Positions 44,294 to 47,313 of a stretch of 47,313 nt of DNA are shown one piece after another. The notes under the pieces were generated by a model. It worked only from the letters and a program-made list of their open reading frames with translations. It had not been told where the DNA came from and ran no database searches. The position numbers and the translations under genes were made by a program. The DNA is taken from positions 1 to 47,313 of the forward strand of contig MU386009.1 in assembly GCA_022497145.1 (NCBI GenBank), read 5' to 3'. Within the stretch, counting starts at the first letter, position 1. The number at the start of each line of letters is the position of its first letter. Origin of the DNA: Rostrohypoxylon terebratum (lineage: Eukaryota > Ascomycota > Sordariomycetes > Xylariales > Hypoxylaceae).

Positions 44294-45349
44294 CCAAATC
44301 TAATTCCACTATCCAGCATTCGAAGTCTCGGCAGCGGCCTTTGCCTAGGTCAGGTAGATTCCTAGAGAGCGATCTCACGATGAAGACCCCTTATCGAAGA
44401 TGTTTCACATTTGAGCAATGTCATAGGAAGCTGAGAAAGATCATGGCGAATTGGTTGAGAGATTAGGGAAAAGGATAAACACTATTCATGTCCGTTTTCT
44501 TTTGTCCTTTGTACGAGTATCGATTCTAGGTGTAAGCGGGCAAGGCGTTTTTGTTTCACTTTTGGGAATTGGCTTGCAACATCACCTGTATTTTTATTTT
44601 TGTAGAACTCTCCATTTCAAATCGTATTGGATTGGGATATGGTATTTGTCATTACGAAATGGTCGATGATTTATTTTGAGGTAGGCTTGTCATGTCACGC
44701 ACCGAACTGCTGAGATATATATTAATGGTTTGGGCTTTATGTTATGCACCACACCCAAAACGCCCCTTGATCTTTTCTAATTAAAATCCAGACTATGCTC
44801 ATAGCTTTTAACCAGTCCTGACCTACTGGTAAGGTAGGTAGTTACAGGTAGGTACCGTTGATTGTACCAGGTACCAATAAGTATTATTTTTTCGTCTTCT
44901 ATACCTGCTACCTTGATAGCAAAATAAATTTATCAAGAATCATGAACTTTTCCGTTACCATCAATGACATCCCCGGACTATTATTAATGGAAAATTTTAG
45001 CTGCCGAAGTAAGTCTTTAGTGGGAGTTTAACGCCGCCGATGACGCTAACGATCGGGTGCCTGTTCCATATTCATCTCTAGTGTCTCTAGTGGCATTCGG
45101 CGATAAGGTCACTTATTACCTATTGCCTATACTCAAATAATGTGGGTACGTTGTCATGGTGTCATCAATGCTATGGCTTTATTACTATGTCTTCAATTAG
45201 TAAAGGTCAATTAGTAAACCGGTAAACCGCTAGGCTAATTGAATAAAATAGGCAAGGTGTCATTGCACGGGAGAGTTCGTACATCTCTAGCTGCCTATCA
45301 AGGTACTATATGAAATTTAATAAAAGTCGCTGGTTTTCCTCTTCCCCTC
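44294..45349. other. Upstream region of the aldo/keto reductase
   Basis: Includes the alternative read-through tail of small gene 3 (to 44466). The rest is AT-rich with TAGGTA copies around 44831-44855 and no recognisable gene. Confidence 0.5.
44831..44855. repeat. TAGGTA motif cluster
   Basis: AAGGTAGGTA, CAGGTAGGTACC in 25 bp, about 500 bp upstream of the aldo/keto reductase. Confidence 0.5.
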
Positions 45350-46551
45350 ATGTCCCGTTTACTTCGCAACTTTCCAACCATCAACCCCAAAAGCATTTCA
45401 CAGCTACCAGGCGCAAGAAGAATAGTCACCATGCCTGCCGTCAGATCCGCGTATGATCCAAAGGACATGCAGTTCCGCCATCTTGGCCCTACGGGTCTCA
45501 AGGTGAGCGTGCTGTCCTTGGGCGGATGGTTGACCTATGGTGGTACCGAGAAAGGCGAAATCGTCAAAAAATGTCTAGAGACGGCTTGGAACCACGGTAT
45601 CAACACCTTCGACACAGCAGAGACCTATGCCAATGGAGAGTCTGAAGTCGAGATGGGTCAGGCCCTGAAGGAGCTCGACTGGCCTCGTGACGAATATGTC
45701 CTCACTACCAAGATTTTCTTCGGCACAGGTCGCAAAGAACCGAACACCCGTGGCCTCAGCAAGAAACATATTGTGGAAGGCCTCAAGAGCTCCCTCGCGC
45801 GTTTGCAGCAACCCTACGTCGACGTAGTATTCGCGCACCGTCCTGACCCCGCCACCCCCATGAAGGAGATCGTGGAGGGATTCACCCAAGTCATCCAAAA
45901 CCTCAACCTGGCCTACTACTGGGGAACATCTGAGTGGAGCGCAACACAGATCATGGAGGCGACGCAGATCGCAGAGCGATATAACCTTATCGCCCCTGTG
46001 GTCGAGCAACCCCAGTACAACGCTTTCCACCGACAGCGCTTCGAAGTCGAATATGCCCCGCTGTTTAACCAATTCAAGTATGGTACGACCATTTGGTCCC
46101 CGCTAGGTGAGTAGTAAATATCCGCAATTATAGCCCCTCTTTGAAAAAATACCTACTGACGTGATGGAAAGCCTCTGGGCTCCTGACCGGCAAATACAAC
46201 GACGGCATCCCTGAAGGCTCGCGATTCGCGAAACACGGCGACTTTTTCAGCAACACTATCAAGTCGCTGCAGAACGAGGAGGGCAAGGCGAAGATCGAAA
46301 AGGTCAAGAAATTGACCGCGGTTGCAGAGCGTCTTGGCGGAAGTACCGCGTCGTTGGCCTTAGCGTGGACTCTTAAGAACCCGAACGTCAGCACGGTGAT
46401 CCTAGGCGCCACCAAGGTTGAGCAGATCGAGGAGAATGTCAAAGCTCTCAAGTTCGCCGAGAAGTTGACGCCCGAGGTCATGGAGGAGATTGAGAAGATC
46501 CTTGATAATACCCCCACAAAGCCTTTCGCGTATGGACGTGAACGATTGTGA
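45350..46551 (+). CDS. Aldo/keto reductase, Kv-channel-beta-subunit-like (AKR6-type)
   Basis: Two exons, 45350..46106 and 46172..46551, with a 65-nt intron (GTGAGT, CTGAC branch, AAAG acceptor); 378 residues. The family pattern is complete: RHLGPTGLKVSVLSLGGWLT start, catalytic tetrad Asp88, Tyr93, Lys121 and His163 (FDTAETY; TTKIFFG; VFAHRPD), the VVEQPQYNAFHR strand, and the cofactor-binding end STVILGATKVEQIEEN. These are NADPH-dependent oxidoreductases of the TIM-barrel type; in fungi, soluble enzymes acting on aldehydes. The first ATG adds a 27-residue Arg-rich, acid-free segment before a second Met (MPAVRSAYDP), where most family members begin. This could be a mitochondrial targeting peptide or two alternative starts. 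Codon use is C-ending and looks well expressed compared with the accessory genes beside it. Confidence 0.94.
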
Positions 46552-47313
46552 ATGGGTTCCAAGATTGTTTTAAGGGTAGAGAGGGCTTGTAAAAAAAACT
46601 TCACCTAGACACTTGCATATATGCATAGGTTGATGGGGTCAAACTGCATTCGCTATTAGACATCTATAGATTTCAAGTTTACTACCGCAAGCATAAATAG
46701 GTATATATCAGAGAAATTGAATAGGGGTTAGTTCTGACATCGGGATATGTGGATCAACCTAGTAGCCCTAGATAATACTCGTGACAGTTGCACTGTAATT
46801 GCAGCGTGTTGAGAGGGTTTCAGCGCATGTATGCTGTATGTGCCCGCTAAATTACACGAAACGGCCTGAATGTAGTACCTACTTAGAGCCCACCTTCTTT
46901 AACAACAGATTCTGGATTACGGATATATGTTACTGTAATTTACATGGTCCAATTCCTCATTTAAAACACTTCAATCTTATGCTAGTTGCACTTTAAAAAA
47001 TGCTGGAGAAACACTTATTAACTACAAGAGTTTTTTTTGGTCGCTGTTAAGCTCTGGGGTGCTAAAGCCTCTGCGGCTTCAGCGCCTGGATGCATCTTAG
47101 TCCGCTATAAAGCTGTAATTATACCTTAGGTTAGAGCTCGGGTCTGGCTAGTTGCCCAGTTATCTGGAAGTAATATCACCACAACATAACTCTTGAAAAA
47201 CAGAGCAACCAATAGGCCACTGTTACGAACCCGTCTACTACTTCTGTCTAACTGACTTCGTAGAGCGGATACGTACCCTGGGGTACTTGGTTTTAAGGTA
47301 ACAATACTGTAGG
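46552..47313. other. Downstream region, no gene seen
   Basis: 3' flank of the reductase. Contains an imperfect hairpin at 47059-47086. The far right end (TGTTACGAACCCG at 47221) could be the edge of a repeat, but the window stops. Confidence 0.45.
47059..47086. repeat. Imperfect 12-bp inverted repeat (hairpin)
   Basis: Arms GGTGCTAAAGCC and GGCTTCAGCGCC surround a 4-5-nt loop; one mismatch and one G-T pair. Too strong to be routine in AT-rich flanking DNA. Origin unknown. Confidence 0.45.

Noticed and set aside
45575..46072. 165-codon open frame on the minus strand
   Set aside because: Antisense to the aldo/keto reductase, whose catalytic tetrad is intact on the plus strand.
47059..47110. 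Helitron 3' end (hairpin followed by a CTRR terminus)
   Set aside because: The sequence after the hairpin lacks CTRR at the right distance, and no helicase is present.
47221..47313. Start of an LTR (TGTTACGAACCC)
   Set aside because: No partner LTR, primer-binding site or polyprotein in the window; too little sequence remains.
1..47313. tRNA, rRNA or CRISPR features
   Set aside because: No clear B-box with cloverleaf partner was found by eye, no rRNA signatures, and spaced direct repeats are absent.

Overview
This window is nuclear DNA of a filamentous ascomycete, most likely a Sordariomycete. Genes carry many short introns (about 40-110 nt) with GT...AG ends and CTNAY-like branch sites. 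Recognisable orthologues include a COT1-type NDR kinase, TIM54, an SF3a subunit 2 and a Clg1-type cyclin. Intergenic DNA is sprinkled with a TAGGTA/CCTAGG motif. I see no rRNA, tRNA, CRISPR array or intact transposon.

Layout. (1) 0-10.6 kb is accessory DNA: a decayed cytochrome P450, an FSH1-type serine hydrolase whose catalytic histidine is replaced, an eight-exon NLR-like protein (lipase-like domain, NACHT, ankyrin repeats), and a divergently placed AAA+ ATPase with nine exons. (2) 11.2-23.2 kb is a conserved housekeeping block: SF3A2/Prp11, COT1 kinase, TIM54, a FAM192A/NIP30-domain protein and a Clg1-like cyclin. (3) 23.2-32.9 kb is almost gene-free; the only candidate is a spliced 49-residue membrane microprotein. 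(4) 32.9-44.3 kb is a second accessory island: a CorA-like membrane protein, two tandem paralogous protein kinases with HGD instead of HRD, and three tiny spliced genes. (5) 45.3-46.6 kb holds a conserved aldo/keto reductase, followed by non-coding DNA.

The most interesting observation is in the second island. Three small genes (about 67, 80 and 84 residues), which simple ORF finding misses, share a gene architecture: a central exon of exactly 48 nt (16 codons), flanked by phase-0 introns, encoding related 16-residue segments, followed by a short tail exon. Two of them share the residues EVE|MRHN across the first conserved splice junction. One lies just downstream of the first kinase, one diverges from the second kinase, and one lies further out. 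I know of no name for this family; a link with the neighbouring kinases is inference from position only.

All exon coordinates were joined by hand from splice signals, reading phase and family resemblance. No alignment or database search was run. In multi-exon entries, start and end cover the coding span including introns.
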